A stretch of 64,000 nt of DNA from Paracoccaceae bacterium (GCA_014872875.1 WKFI01000022.1:41596-105595), one strand, 5' to 3'; shown: positions 1 to 8,991, numbered from the stretch's first letter. The notes: a model not told the origin generated them from the sequence alone. Made by a program: numbers and translations.

Positions 1-97
1 ATGCGTCGCGAAAAACCTGTTGCATCGCGGGCGGTGACCCACGTGCGCTGCGATCACGTGTCGGCGGTTCGAAGGGCAGTGTAATCAGGACTGCTCA

Positions 98-126
98 CCC
101 CCGCAGGTTCGGGCGGGGATGATTTT
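98..126. terminator. Possible terminator left of the azoreductase gene
   Basis: A stem CCCCGC / GCGGGG (99-104 and 113-118) with an 8-base loop is followed on the plus strand by ATGATTTTTGC. It lies between the window edge and the 3' end of the minus-strand azoreductase gene, so it could end transcripts from either side. The stem is short and the T-run is offset by a few bases. Confidence 0.4.
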
Positions 127-148
127 TGCTTTGGGTCTCGGCGCGTAG

Positions 149-733
149 TCAGGCGGCCAATTCGGTGACAGCGGCACTGGCTTTGTTGAGCGCTTCTTCG
201 GGGTTGATCGCCATGCCTTCGGCAGCGACGAATTCAACTTCGGTAATGCCGATGAAGCCCAGAACATGGCGCAGATAGTTCGAGGCGAAATCGACCGGGG
301 ACCCCATGGGAACACCACCCGAGGCATAGGCAACGATGGCGCGTTTGCCGTTCAACAGGCCTTCGGGGCCGTTTTCGGTGTATTGGAAGGTGCGACCCAC
401 GCGGGCGACCTGATCGACCCAGGCCTTGAGACTGGCGGGCATCGAGAAATTATAGACCGGCAACCCGATCACGATGACATCGGCGGCTTCCAGCTCGTCC
501 ACCAGAACGTCCGACAGGGCCAATGCCTGTTTCTGTGCTTCGGTGCGCGCGTCCGCCGGGGTATTGGTCGCGCCGACCCAGGTTTCGGTCAGCAGTGGCA
601 GAGTGTCTTCGCCGACATCGCGACGGATGACACGGAACGGGGCCAGATGCTCGACGATCTGAGCGGAAACCTTGCGCGATGCGGAATCGGCCAAACGTGC
701 GGAGCTGTCGATATGGAGAACTGTTTTGGACAT
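149..733 (-). CDS. azoR: FMN-dependent NADH-azoreductase
   Basis: A flavodoxin-fold quinone/azo reductase of 194 residues, the usual AzoR length. It is expected to reduce quinones and azo bonds with NADH through FMN in the cytoplasm. The N-terminal HIDSSAR loop near residues 7-13 is the FMN phosphate-binding loop. The segment PVYNFSMPASLKAWVDQVAR and the later YASGG loop are typical family signatures. The start is set at the ATG of MSKTVLH. A longer reading frame upstream adds 21 residues that do not fit the fold and run into the divergent promoter. The gene faces a LysR-family gene, which is the common arrangement when the regulator controls its neighbour. Confidence 0.9.
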   Translation of the reverse strand: MSKTVLHIDSSARLADSASRKVSAQIVEHLAPFRVIRRDVGEDTLPLLTETWVGATNTPADARTEAQKQALALSDVLVDELEAADVIVIGLPVYNFSMPASLKAWVDQVARVGRTFQYTENGPEGLLNGKRAIVAYASGGVPMGSPVDFASNYLRHVLGFIGITEVEFVAAEGMAINPEEALNKASAAVTELAA

Positions 734-819
734 GATCTTGAAACCTGTTTTGTCTGGTGCTGCGGTGTATAGGTGGGGTATTGCAAAAATGAACACAACG
801 CGATAATTTGAACATAAAT

Positions 820-835
820 TGTGAATTTTCGCACA
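820..835. promoter_or_regulatory. Candidate LysR operator between azoR and lysR
   Basis: TGTG-N8-CACA (820-823 and 832-835) is an inverted repeat in the AT-rich interval between the two divergent genes. LysR regulators usually bind such imperfect dyads in the shared promoter. The evidence is position and symmetry only. Confidence 0.3.
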
Positions 836-858
836 TTAGAGCTTTGAAGGATCTGGTC

Positions 859-1737
859 ATGGACAATTGGGACGAGGTGCGCACGGCCTTTCAGGTCGCC
901 CGGATGGGGACGGTCAGCGGGGCAGCGGATGTTCTGGGCGTGCACCATGCCACCGTGATCCGGCATATCGACGCTTTGGAAGGGCGGTTGGGTGTCAAGC
1001 TGTTCCAACGTCATGCCCGGGGGTATACGCCGACCGAAGCAGGGCAGGACCTTTTGCGGGTGGCGCAGGCTACAGATGATCAGTTCAACCAGCTGGTTGG
1101 GCGGCTCAAGGGGCAGGGCGATGACGTGTCGGGGGAGCTGGTCATCACCTCACTGGCCTCGGTGGCGCCCTTGATTGCGCCAGTATTGGCAGATTTCCAG
1201 AAACTGCACCCGGGCCTGTTGATCCGGTATCTGACCGGGGATCGGGTATTTCGGTTGGAATATGGCGAGGCCCATGTGGCGATCCGGGCAGGTAGAGCGC
1301 CGGATCAGCCAGACAACGTGGTGCAACCCTTTATCGAACAGAAAGTCGGGCTTTATGCCAGTCAGGACTATGTTGACCGCCACGGGCTACCTGAACGCAC
1401 CGAGGAATTTCCCAATCACCTGTTTGTCGGCAATGATGACGAAAACAGCCGGGCACCATTTTCACGCTGGTTGCGAGAGTACACCACAGCAGAATCGATC
1501 GCGTTTCGCTGCACCAACAATTTCACGATGCAGGAGGCCGTATTGGCCGGGGCGGGAATAGGCTTCCTGTCGGAATGGGAGGCGACTCGTCATCCCGGCC
1601 TTATCAAGGTGATGGACCCATTGCCTGAATGGAGCGGCACCCTGTGGTTGGTGACCCATGTGGACCTGCATCGAACGACCAAGGTGCAGGCGTTCCTCAA
1701 GTTTCTGAAAAAACGGGCCAAGGAGTGGTCCTTTTGA
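859..1737 (+). CDS. LysR-family transcriptional regulator
   Basis: 292 residues, normal for a LysR regulator. The winged HTH is at residues 1-60 (VARMGTVSGAADVLGVHHAT for the helix-turn-helix, then RLGVKLFQRHARGYTPTEAG). The remainder is the substrate-binding-like effector domain. The ATG of MDNWDEV is chosen because the upstream extension enters the operator region. The stop overlaps the TTG start of the DMT exporter by four bases, so the two are probably co-transcribed. It is likely to regulate the divergent azoreductase and perhaps the exporter. The effector is unknown. Confidence 0.88.
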   Translation: MDNWDEVRTAFQVARMGTVSGAADVLGVHHATVIRHIDALEGRLGVKLFQRHARGYTPTEAGQDLLRVAQATDDQFNQLVGRLKGQGDDVSGELVITSLASVAPLIAPVLADFQKLHPGLLIRYLTGDRVFRLEYGEAHVAIRAGRAPDQPDNVVQPFIEQKVGLYASQDYVDRHGLPERTEEFPNHLFVGNDDENSRAPFSRWLREYTTAESIAFRCTNNFTMQEAVLAGAGIGFLSEWEATRHPGLIKVMDPLPEWSGTLWLVTHVDLHRTTKVQAFLKFLKKRAKEWSF

Positions 1738-2642
1738 CCCCGGCCCTGCGCGGGCATCTGGCGATGCTCATGTTTTCAGCCTTGGTGGCGGGGTCGTTTT
1801 CGCTGGGCTCGATGGTGGCAAACGAGATAGCGCCTGCCGCCTTGAATGCGGCGCGGTTCGGAATAGCCGCGCTGGTGATTGGGGTGGTTGCATTGGCAAC
1901 CCACGGTCTGAAGCGCCGCGACTTTGATGCACCATGGCGGTTTCTGGTGTTGGGCGGGCTGTTCTCTGCCTATTTCGTGCTGATGTTCTATGGCTTGAAG
2001 ACGGCGGAACCGGTCAGTGCAGCGGCGGTCTTCACGCTGACTCCCGTCATGAGCGGTATCGTGGGGTGGCTTCTCCTCCGGCAGGTGACAACGCCTCGAA
2101 TGGCTTTGGCGCTGGCCATTGGGGCGACCGGGGCGCTTTGGGTTATCTTTCGCGCTGATTGGTCCGCCTTCCGTGCCTTCGAGATCGGCCAGGGTGAGAT
2201 CATATACTTCTGGGGGTGCATAATGCATGCGATCTATACCCCTATGGTGCGCAAGCTGAACCGTGGCGAGCCAGCCGTGGTGTTTACCTTTGGCGTATTG
2301 GTCGCAGGGGGCGTTCTGCTTCTGGTGTTTGGATGGAGTGATATCCGGGCGACCGATTGGAGCAGTTTGCCCCTGATTGTGTGGATCGGGCTGTTGTACT
2401 TGGCCATCTTCGCCAGCGCCGCATCATTTGTGCTGTTGCAATACGCGACCTTGCATCTGCCTTCGGCCAAGGTGATGGCATATACCTACCTGACACCCAG
2501 CTGGGTGATCCTTTGGGAAATCGCTTTGGGGCGTCCCGCACCGACCGGGTTGGTTCTGGGCGGGATCGCCCTGACCGTCATTGCTTTGATACTTCTGCTG
2601 GAAGAGGATGGGCGACGGCCGCAAGTAGCCCAGAGCAACTGA
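1734..2642 (+). CDS. DMT-superfamily (EamA) exporter, TTG start
   Basis: About 302 residues with ten hydrophobic segments in two EamA repeats, typical of drug/metabolite exporters of the inner membrane. The substrate cannot be read from sequence. The start is placed at TTG 1734: AGGAG at 1721-1725 lies eight bases upstream, and the TTG overlaps the LysR stop as TTGA, indicating translational coupling. An ATG at 1764 would cut into the first membrane helix. The product begins LTPALRGHLAML and ends in a charged tail. Confidence 0.82.
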   Translation: MTPALRGHLAMLMFSALVAGSFSLGSMVANEIAPAALNAARFGIAALVIGVVALATHGLKRRDFDAPWRFLVLGGLFSAYFVLMFYGLKTAEPVSAAAVFTLTPVMSGIVGWLLLRQVTTPRMALALAIGATGALWVIFRADWSAFRAFEIGQGEIIYFWGCIMHAIYTPMVRKLNRGEPAVVFTFGVLVAGGVLLLVFGWSDIRATDWSSLPLIVWIGLLYLAIFASAASFVLLQYATLHLPSAKVMAYTYLTPSWVILWEIALGRPAPTGLVLGGIALTVIALILLLEEDGRRPQVAQSN

Positions 2643-2759
2643 CGCTGCAGATCAAGGCAAGCAGGTTTCGGGTTCCTCGGGTTGATTTGAGTCAACGCGG
2701 GATGCGCAAGGGCAGATATCCTGATGCCTGCATATGGCGAAGATCGGAGGGAGGAACCC

Positions 2760-3173
2760 ATGTTTTCACATATCATGGTGCCGGTAGATCTGCACATGAC
2801 CGAACCAGTATCCAAAGCGCTGGACGTGGCGGTCGATATGGCACGTACTTACGGAGCGCGGGTGACCCTGGTGAATGTAACCGGGGACATGGTCACAGCC
2901 GCTCCCCACGGCGAAGCCCAGGCCGCAGACGCGCTGGGTCAGGTTGCAGAACGCCTCGCGGACAAAGCTGGAATCGCGGTGCACACCAAGGTGGTGTTTT
3001 CCCATGACGTGCCGGCCGAGGTGAACGCCATCCTGCGTGAGACGGCCGAGACCTTGGGCGCCGATCTGGTTGTCGTCGGAAGCCATGCGCCACGCTTTAT
3101 GGATTATCTGTTCTCATCCCACGCTGGCAGCTTGGCCAGTCACTCAAGCGTGTCCGTTTTTGTCGTCCGCTAA
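2760..3173 (+). CDS. Universal stress protein (UspA family)
   Basis: A single Usp domain of 137 residues. It opens with FSHIMVPVDL, the conserved first strand. The C-terminal part contains ADLVVVGSHAPRFMDYLFSS and ends in SVSVFVVR. The glycine-rich ATP loop is less canonical than GxHG-type Usps because the second glycine is missing, so nucleotide binding is uncertain. A strong GGAGG ribosome-binding site precedes the ATG at 2760. The 3' end overlaps the convergent ArsR gene by about 30 bases. Confidence 0.85.
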   Translation: MFSHIMVPVDLHMTEPVSKALDVAVDMARTYGARVTLVNVTGDMVTAAPHGEAQAADALGQVAERLADKAGIAVHTKVVFSHDVPAEVNAILRETAETLGADLVVVGSHAPRFMDYLFSSHAGSLASHSSVSVFVVR

Positions 3174-3512
3174 ATCCGGCTCGGGGCTTGTCTGGGCCAG
3201 TTCGGTCTCGAGAAACCGTTCAAAGGCGTCCAGGTTGACCGGTTCGAACTGACCAAAACCCTGCATCCAGACACTGGCGCCGCGCATGGCGTCGGGTTGC
3301 AATTTGCACCATTTCACCCGGCCGCGTTTTTCCTGCGCAATAAGACCTGCACGGGTCAGTATCGTCAGGTGCTTGGAGATGGCCGCCAGCGACATCTCGA
3401 ACGGTTCCGCCACATCGGTCACCGCCATGTCGTCTTCCAGAAGCATGGTCAGGATGGTGCGGCGGGTCGGGTCGGCCAGGGCGGCAAAGACGGTGTCGAG
3501 TTCGCTGGACAT
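3144..3512 (-). CDS. ArsR-family winged-helix regulator
   Basis: 122 residues with the ArsR fold: LADPTRRTILTMLLEDDMAV, then the recognition region AEPFEMSLAAISKHLTILTR and wing RGRVKWCKL. The metal-binding ELCVCD motif of SmtB/ArsR is absent; this is the non-metal type that often pairs with SRPBCC or other small enzymes. The ATG overlaps the stop of the upstream NUDIX gene (TGATG), so both are in one transcript. A palindrome of the type such repressors bind occurs far away at 39690-39713; the link is speculative. Confidence 0.85.
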   Translation of the reverse strand: MSSELDTVFAALADPTRRTILTMLLEDDMAVTDVAEPFEMSLAAISKHLTILTRAGLIAQEKRGRVKWCKLQPDAMRGASVWMQGFGQFEPVNLDAFERFLETELAQTSPEPDLADDKNGHA

Positions 3513-3931
3513 CACCTGAGAGTAGTGGTGTCCGCGCCGGAAGAAAAGCGGGCAAGTCGGCGGAACAGCTCGCCATACTCCGGCAGAGCCAGATCGGCCA
3601 GGTCTGCTGCATCGCCGAAATGGAACCAGCGCAGTTCTGCATGTTCGTTGTTTCGGATCTCGGGCGAGCCCAGCCAACGGTCAACAACGAAGAAGTGGTA
3701 ACACACACTGCTGGCCGGTTTGTCGATCGTCGCGAAATAGCGCTGGGCTGTGGGTGTCACGCCGATTTCTTCCTGCAACTCGCGCCTGAGCGCCGCGTGC
3801 AGGTCTTCTTCGGGCTCGGCCAACCCCCCCAATACGTCCCAAAGTCCGGCCCGGTGTCGCCGCAGCGCAGTCCGCCTGCCCAAAAGCAGGCGTCCGTCTT
3901 CGACAATCAAGGCACAAGCATAATCGGACAT
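3512..3931 (-). CDS. NUDIX hydrolase
   Basis: 139 residues containing a complete Nudix box: a GGLAEPEE start followed by DLHAALRRELQEEIGV, matching GX5EX7REUXEEXGU. It should hydrolyse a nucleoside-diphosphate-linked substrate with Mg2+; the substrate is not evident. It lies immediately upstream of, and overlaps by one base, the ArsR regulator gene. It is divergent from the DMT exporter at 4069. Confidence 0.88.
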   Translation of the reverse strand: MSDYACALIVEDGRLLLGRRTALRRHRAGLWDVLGGLAEPEEDLHAALRRELQEEIGVTPTAQRYFATIDKPASSVCYHFFVVDRWLGSPEIRNNEHAELRWFHFGDAADLADLALPEYGELFRRLARFSSGADTTTLR

Positions 3932-4068
3932 GGTTTCTCGGGCGGTGAACCAGAAGCTTTAACAATGACGCGATGTTTACGCGCTCCGGGGGGGATGACG
4001 CAAGATTCGGATCGACAGGAGTGCCTGCTTTACGCCAAATGGCGGCAATTTTTTGCGGAGGACCGGGC

Positions 4069-4995
4069 GTGGCGCTCAGATATTGGCTGGTTATTGTCGT
4101 TTTGGGGATCGGTTGGGGCATGTCTTTTATGTTCAACGCGATCCTGCTGCGCGAGCTTGGGCCGCTATCGGTGTCGCTGGGTCGGGTCGGGTTCGGAGCG
4201 CTGGGCTGCTGGATATATGTGCTGGGGACCCGGCGGGCCGTTCAGGTGAGCTGGCACCGGGGTATGGCACTATTGGGTTTTGGCGTACTCAGCTATGCAG
4301 GCCCTTTCGCCTTTTATGCATTGGGGCAGCAGCACATCGCCAGTGGCGTGGCCGGGATCGTCAATGCCACGACGCCCGCTTTTGCGGTCATCGTTTCGCA
4401 TGTCTGGCCTGGGGGGGAGCGGGCCACGGTGCTGAAGTCGCTTGGTGTCATCTGTGGTTTTGGCGGTATCGTGCTTTTGTCGCTGCCGGTGCTGCAACAA
4501 GGGGGCGGATCCGAGTTCTGGGCGGTCTTGCTGACGTTGTGCGCGCCGATCTGCTATGCGTTTTCGGTCAATATCGCGCGGGCGTTTCGTGATCTTGATC
4601 CGGTCGTGATGGTAGCGCTGGCCCTGACGGGTGCGACCGTGGCTATTGCGCCACTGGCCGTGTGGATGGAGGGCGTGCCGGTGATTGCACGCGCCGAAAC
4701 GTGGGGAGCACTCATGTTCATCGGGTTTGTGCTGACCTCGGCCGCGTTCATTGCCTTCTACTGGGTTCTGCCAAAGGTGGGACCGACCAATATCACCATG
4801 CCGACCTTAATTGCACCGATTTCAGCTCTGATACTGGGGACCTGGGTGCTGAAGGAAGAGCTTCTGGCCGAGCATCTCTATGGAATGTTGGTGATCTTTG
4901 CCGGATTGCTTCTTATCGACGGACGTATCGCGCGGCTTGGAAGCCGTAAGCGCCGGGAGCCGCGGGCCGGAATGCAAAATCAACCAAAAGGTTGA
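4069..4995 (+). CDS. DMT-superfamily (EamA) exporter, GTG start
   Basis: 308 residues, ten predicted membrane helices in two EamA halves (first helix [18 protein letters not shown]). An inner-membrane exporter of unknown substrate and the second of its type within 3 kb. GTG 4069 is selected because GGAGGA ends six bases upstream; the ATG at 3973 would add 32 polar residues with no counterpart in the family. The C-terminus after the last helix is basic. No terminator is evident before the atp genes. Confidence 0.8.
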   Translation: MALRYWLVIVVLGIGWGMSFMFNAILLRELGPLSVSLGRVGFGALGCWIYVLGTRRAVQVSWHRGMALLGFGVLSYAGPFAFYALGQQHIASGVAGIVNATTPAFAVIVSHVWPGGERATVLKSLGVICGFGGIVLLSLPVLQQGGGSEFWAVLLTLCAPICYAFSVNIARAFRDLDPVVMVALALTGATVAIAPLAVWMEGVPVIARAETWGALMFIGFVLTSAAFIAFYWVLPKVGPTNITMPTLIAPISALILGTWVLKEELLAEHLYGMLVIFAGLLLIDGRIARLGSRKRREPRAGMQNQPKG

Positions 4996-5072
4996 ATATG
5001 CAAAACCTTGGTATTTCGGGTTTTTGAGGGCTGCGACGGAATCTCTCGGGAGGCCGGGTGGCATTTTTTCCC

Positions 5073-5101
5073 TTTACTTTCAAATACCTAAATCTCATAT
5101 A
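5073..5101 (+). promoter_or_regulatory. Candidate promoter of the F0 ATP synthase operon
   Basis: TTTACT (5073-5078) and CATATA (5096-5101) are spaced 17 bases apart in the AT-rich gap before atpI. This fits a sigma-70-like promoter only loosely and has not been compared with mapped starts. Confidence 0.28.
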
Positions 5102-5179
5102 TCTGCGTCATCTGAGCAATTGACTCCTGACCCTCCAAGCCTTAGCACCACCAACAACAAACGCGTGAGGATTGCGCCG

Positions 5180-5527
5180 GTGATTGACGAAGACCAAAAG
5201 CAGCGCATGGCGCAGCTGGAGGACCGGATCGAGGCCGCGAAGAAGGCTCAGGAGCCGAAGCCCCGCGCCGACGAACATTATTCCCTGGCCAACCAGGCCT
5301 GGCGAATGGTGATAGAGCTTGTAGCCGGTCTGGGGATCGGCTTTGGCATCGGATACGGGCTGGACAGCCTGTTCGGGACGATCCCGATCTTTCTGGTGCT
5401 GTTTACATTTTTGGGTCTGGCCGCCGGGGTGAAAACCATGCTCCGCAGCGCGCAGGAGATCCAGGATCAGAAACTGGCCGAAGAGGCCGAAAAAGATGCG
5501 AAAGGCCGGAGTGATCAAGGTCACTGA
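5180..5527 (+). CDS. atpI: ATP synthase protein I (AtpI)
   Basis: About 115 residues. A charged N-terminal helix ([20 protein letters not shown]) is followed by two membrane segments ([20 protein letters not shown] and [18 protein letters not shown]) and a charged tail. This is the AtpI pattern, a factor aiding assembly of the c-ring. It is the first gene of the F0 operon. Start codon: GTG 5180 has AGGA eight bases upstream; GTG 5165 is an alternative. The long upstream open frame overlapping the DMT exporter is not likely to be translated. Confidence 0.85.
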   Translation: MIDEDQKQRMAQLEDRIEAAKKAQEPKPRADEHYSLANQAWRMVIELVAGLGIGFGIGYGLDSLFGTIPIFLVLFTFLGLAAGVKTMLRSAQEIQDQKLAEEAEKDAKGRSDQGH

Positions 5528-5555
5528 TCCACCGGACGACAGGAGAAACGAACTG

Positions 5556-6356
5556 ATGGGCAAGATTTATTTCTGGATCGTATTGGCGCTGGTGGTTGTT
5601 TCCGGGCTGCTGTTCGCACCCGAGAAAGCCGGTCTTGCCATTCATCCGATGGACCAGTTCCAGGTGAAATCCTATTTCAGCGACCACGTCGGTATGTTCT
5701 CGATCACCAATGTGACCCTGTGGCTGGGGCTGGCCGTTCTGGCCGTCTTTGCGCTGCTGGTGCTGGGGACCTCGCGCCGGGCGATCGTTCCGGGCCGGGC
5801 GCAGTCGGTGGCCGAACTGGCCTATGGGTTCATCTACAAGATGGTGGAAGACGTGGCCGGCAAGGACGCGATCAAGTTCTTCCCGTATATCATGACCCTG
5901 TTCATGTTCATCGTGATGGCCAACTTCCTGGGCCTGATCCCGATGTCCTTCACCACCACCTCGCACATCGCCGTGACCGCGATATTGGCTGCGCTGGTGT
6001 TCTTCACCGTGACCATCGTCGGTTTCGTCAAGAACGGCGTCGGTTTCCTGGGGCTGTTCTGGGTGTCCAGCGCGCCGCTGCCGCTGCGCCCGATCCTGGC
6101 GATCATCGAACTGATTTCCTACTTTGTCCGCCCCGTCAGCCACTCGATCCGTCTTGCCGGTAACGTGATGGCAGGCCACGCGGTTCTGAAAGTGTTCGCT
6201 GGCTTTGCCGGTGCGCTGGGACTGTTCAGCTTCCTGCCGATCTTCGCGATCACCGCGGTCTACGCGCTGGAAGTTCTGGTGGCCTTCATTCAGGCCTACG
6301 TCTTCACCATCCTGACCTGCGTGTATCTGAAGGATGCGCTGCACCCGAGCCACTAA
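5556..6356 (+). CDS. atpB: ATP synthase F0 subunit a
   Basis: 266 residues, the proton-channel stator of the F-type ATP synthase. The conserved helix with the essential arginine is seen in [20 protein letters not shown], and the final helix in [27 protein letters not shown] precedes the ATG. The first 25 residues ([20 protein letters not shown]) form an extra hydrophobic segment ahead of the usual IHPMDQF beginning; it could be a signal-like leader. It follows atpI and precedes atpE in the usual order. Confidence 0.95.
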   Translation: MGKIYFWIVLALVVVSGLLFAPEKAGLAIHPMDQFQVKSYFSDHVGMFSITNVTLWLGLAVLAVFALLVLGTSRRAIVPGRAQSVAELAYGFIYKMVEDVAGKDAIKFFPYIMTLFMFIVMANFLGLIPMSFTTTSHIAVTAILAALVFFTVTIVGFVKNGVGFLGLFWVSSAPLPLRPILAIIELISYFVRPVSHSIRLAGNVMAGHAVLKVFAGFAGALGLFSFLPIFAITAVYALEVLVAFIQAYVFTILTCVYLKDALHPSH

Positions 6357-6440
6357 GGCCAGGAACTTATCATCGGTGCGTCTGAGAGTTTGGGCGCACC
6401 TATCCCGAAATCACCACATTCCATCGTAAGGAGAAACATC

Positions 6441-6677
6441 ATGGAAGGCGATATCGCACAACTGGGTCAATTCGTCGGTGCAGGTCTGGCAGCAATCGGT
6501 TCCGGCGCAGCCGCAATCGGTGTGGGCCACGTGGCTGGCAACTTCCTGGCCGGCGCTCTGCGCAACCCGTCCGCAGCTGCTGGTCAGACTGCAACCCTCT
6601 TCATCGGCATCGCGTTTGCAGAAGCTCTGGGCATCTTCTCGTTCCTGGTCGCTCTGCTGCTGATGTTCGCCGTCTAA
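6441..6677 (+). CDS. atpE: ATP synthase F0 subunit c
   Basis: 78 residues forming a helical hairpin: an N-terminal glycine/alanine-rich helix ([20 protein letters not shown]), the polar loop RNPSA, and a second helix with the ion-carrying glutamate in [15 protein letters not shown]. This is the proton-binding c-ring subunit. Start ATG 6441 is preceded by AAGGAGAA. It lies between atpB and the b' gene. Confidence 0.97.
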   Translation: MEGDIAQLGQFVGAGLAAIGSGAAAIGVGHVAGNFLAGALRNPSAAAGQTATLFIGIAFAEALGIFSFLVALLLMFAV

Positions 6678-6769
6678 GACCCTTCGGAACCTTATTCCTT
6701 ACGGTCGGGCGGTACGTGGAACCCCCACTGTACCGCCCGATGTAACGGCAAGTTCCTTAGGAGGACGAC

Positions 6770-7330
6770 ATGGCGAGCAATACGCACGATACAGCCCATG
6801 ATGCGGCCCACGGTGCAGCAGATGCCGCACACGGTGGCGGCTCGGCTATGCCGCAGCTGGACTTCTCGACCTTTTCGAACCAGATCTTCTGGCTCGCGGT
6901 CACGCTTGTCGTGATCTACCTGATCCTGTCGCGCGTCGCGCTGCCTCGCATCGCAGCAGTGCTGGCCGAACGTCAGGGTACCATCACCAACGACCTCGCT
7001 GCTGCCGAAGATCTGAAGGCAAAAGCGGTCGAGGCCGAAAACGCATATAACAAAGCTCTGGCGGATGCCCGTGCCGAGGCGCAGCGTATCGCCGCTGAAG
7101 CCCGCGCCGAAATTCAGTCCGAGCTGGACGAAGCCATCGCCAAGGCCGACGCCGAGATCGCCGACAAAGCGGCTGAATCGGAAAAAGCCATTGCCGAGAT
7201 TCGCGCCGAAGCTGCTGTGACCGCCCGCCAGGTGGCCACCGAGACCGCAGCCGAGATCGTGAACGCTCTGGGCGGTTCGGCGGATGCCGCTGCTGTTGAA
7301 GCAGCTGTTGCAGACCAGTTGAAAGGATAA
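6770..7330 (+). CDS. atpF2: ATP synthase F0 subunit b' (AtpX/AtpF')
   Basis: 186 residues. One membrane helix (about residues 38-60, [19 protein letters not shown]) is followed by a long alanine/glutamate-rich coiled coil that forms half of the peripheral stalk. Alphaproteobacteria have paired b' and b genes, and this is the first. The N-terminus before the helix is unusually rich in histidine, with repeated HD/HG dipeptides. AGGAGG precedes the ATG. The stop is five bases from the start of the b gene. Confidence 0.92.
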   Translation: MASNTHDTAHDAAHGAADAAHGGGSAMPQLDFSTFSNQIFWLAVTLVVIYLILSRVALPRIAAVLAERQGTITNDLAAAEDLKAKAVEAENAYNKALADARAEAQRIAAEARAEIQSELDEAIAKADAEIADKAAESEKAIAEIRAEAAVTARQVATETAAEIVNALGGSADAAAVEAAVADQLKG

Positions 7331-7335
7331 GAGAC

Positions 7336-7896
7336 ATGCGTAATCTTTTCGCCCTTATCCTGACGGTTGGTGCGGCCAGCCCTGCCTTTGCCGCAAGCGG
7401 TCCGTTCTTTTCGCTGGGTAATACCGACTTCGTCGTTATTCTGGCTTTCCTTCTGTTCATCGGCATCCTGGTGCTGGTGAAGGTTCCGTCGCTGCTGGGC
7501 ACCCAGCTGGACAACCGCGCCGAAGGTATTCAGAAGGAATTGGACGAAGCCCGTGCATTGCGCGAAGAGGCTCAGACCATCCTGGCATCCTATGAGCGCA
7601 AGCAACAGGAAGTTCAGGCACAGGCCGACGCCATCGTGACCGCAGCCCGCGAAGAAGCCGGTATGGCAGCCGAGCAGGCCAAAGTAGATCTGCAAGCCTC
7701 CATCGCACGCCGTCTGGCGGCCGCGCAGGATCAGATTGCAGCAGCCGAAGCGGCTGCCGTAAAGGAGATCCGCGATCAGGCCATCACTGTTGCGGTCGCC
7801 GCCGCAGACAAGGTGATTGCAGGTCAGATGACCGCGACTGAGGCGAACAAGCTGATCGACGCAGCCATCGCCGACGTGGACGCCAAGCTTCACTGA
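7336..7896 (+). CDS. atpF: ATP synthase F0 subunit b
   Basis: 186 residues and last gene of the F0 operon. The first 20 residues look like a cleavable leader (MRNLFALILTVGAASPAFAA). A second hydrophobic helix (DFVVILAFLLFIGILVLVKV) anchors the stalk, followed by a charged coiled coil that pairs with b'. No F1 genes follow; a terminator does, in keeping with the split F0 and F1 operons of Rhodobacterales. Confidence 0.93.
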   Translation: MRNLFALILTVGAASPAFAASGPFFSLGNTDFVVILAFLLFIGILVLVKVPSLLGTQLDNRAEGIQKELDEARALREEAQTILASYERKQQEVQAQADAIVTAAREEAGMAAEQAKVDLQASIARRLAAAQDQIAAAEAAAVKEIRDQAITVAVAAADKVIAGQMTATEANKLIDAAIADVDAKLH

Positions 7897-7925
7897 TCCG
7901 AAGCAAAAGCTTCCGATGTTCAGAG

Positions 7926-7956
7926 ACCCCGGTCCATTTGGGCCGGGTTTTCTTTT
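7926..7956 (+). terminator. Terminator of the F0 atp operon
   Basis: CCCGGTCC-ATTT-GGGCCGGG forms an eight-pair stem (one G-T) followed by TTTTCTTTT, 30 bases after the atpF stop. Confidence 0.8.
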
Positions 7957-8013
7957 GCATGACCGCCCACAGCCTGATTTTCGGGCGAGACACCCGGTCA
8001 GTGTAACGCAATC

Positions 8014-8033
8014 ATGAAGTTTCTATGAAGTTT
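8014..8033. promoter_or_regulatory. Direct repeat upstream of the PstB-like gene (possible Pho-type box)
   Basis: ATGAAGTTT occurs at 8014-8022 and again at 8025-8033, an exact 11-base period. PhoB boxes are 7-base direct repeats with the same period; read on the minus strand the element is CTTCATA-N4-CTTCATG, resembling CTGTCAT-N4-CTGTCAC. It lies 81 bases before the PstB-like start codon. Confidence 0.35.
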
Positions 8034-8114
8034 GGCGGCGCCCCGATCCAGATCAAGTAATGGTTTGGAAATGCCTGACAGCTTGCCGCTGATGACAGGC
8101 ATCAGGAGGCAGTC

Positions 8115-8930
8115 ATGTTGGATCTGAGTCACCACATCGTCAATCGAGCCGAGGTTGGTAACAGGAATGCTCCACCACTCATTAGGGTAGAAAACCTGTC
8201 GCTGTTCTACGGCGAAAAACAGGCCTTGCGGGACGTGAATTTCGATCTCTTCGAAAATGAAATCCTCGCATTTATCGGACCATCTGGCTGCGGCAAGTCG
8301 ACCGCCTTGAAGTGTTTGAACCGGATGCATGACAACACGCGAGGTGTTCGGATCGAGGGTCGGATCACCATGCGGGGGCAGGACATTTATGGGTCAGATA
8401 TAGATCCGCCTTTGCACCGCAGGAAATTCGGATGGGTGGCTCAGAAACCGAACCCTTTTCCGGCTTCGATATACGAAAATGTGGCTTATGGCGCCCGCAT
8501 ACACGGATTGATGCCCAATCGAAAAGCGTTGGATGAACATGTGGAGACCTGCCTGAAACGCGCCCATTTGTGGGATGAGGTGAAGGCCGTTTGGAAGACA
8601 AGGCAAGGAACCCAGTTGTCAGGTGGTCAGCAGCAGCGGTTGTGCGTTGCCCGGGCCTTGGCCACTCAACCCAGTGTTTTGCTTATGGATGAGCCCACAG
8701 GTTCGATCGATCCGATTGCAACCGCGAAACTAGAGGAACTGATGTTGGACCTGAGGGGGGACCACAGCATCGTCGTGATCACCCATTCTATGTCCGAAGC
8801 CGCCCGGCTGGCGGATCGGGTGGCGTATTTCCATCTGGGACGGTTGCTCGAAATCGACTCGACCGAGATGGTTTTCACCAATGCGCGTACCAAGGAAGCA
8901 CGGGAGTTTGTCGAAGGGCGTGTGGGTTAA
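8115..8930 (+). CDS. PstB-like phosphate ABC transporter ATPase, without its permease
   Basis: 271 residues of a complete ABC ATPase: Walker A GPSGCGKST (55-63), a PstB-type Q-loop region (VAQKPNPFPASIYENVAYG, IHG), signature LSGGQQQR, Walker B VLLMDEPTGSID and the switch histidine in VITHSM. The NPFP and NVAYGARIHG blocks are characteristic of PstB. No pstS, pstC, pstA or phoU is beside it. AGGAGG precedes the ATG by five bases. Signature sequences are intact, so it should be an active ATPase; its membrane partners must be encoded elsewhere. Confidence 0.82.
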   Translation: MLDLSHHIVNRAEVGNRNAPPLIRVENLSLFYGEKQALRDVNFDLFENEILAFIGPSGCGKSTALKCLNRMHDNTRGVRIEGRITMRGQDIYGSDIDPPLHRRKFGWVAQKPNPFPASIYENVAYGARIHGLMPNRKALDEHVETCLKRAHLWDEVKAVWKTRQGTQLSGGQQQRLCVARALATQPSVLLMDEPTGSIDPIATAKLEELMLDLRGDHSIVVITHSMSEAARLADRVAYFHLGRLLEIDSTEMVFTNARTKEAREFVEGRVG

Positions 8931-8991
8931 GAGCAGGCAAATTTGGCGGACTGGTCCTTGGATCATGAGGCAATGATCCAAGTTCGAGCCC

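Noticed and set aside
1..84. Short open frame from the first base to TAA at 82-84
   Set aside because: 28 codons without a recognisable motif; it might be the tail of a gene starting outside the window, but nothing supports it.
5403..6353. Large antisense frame over atpB
   Set aside because: Histidine/glutamine/arginine-rich composition typical of a shadow of a GC-rich gene.
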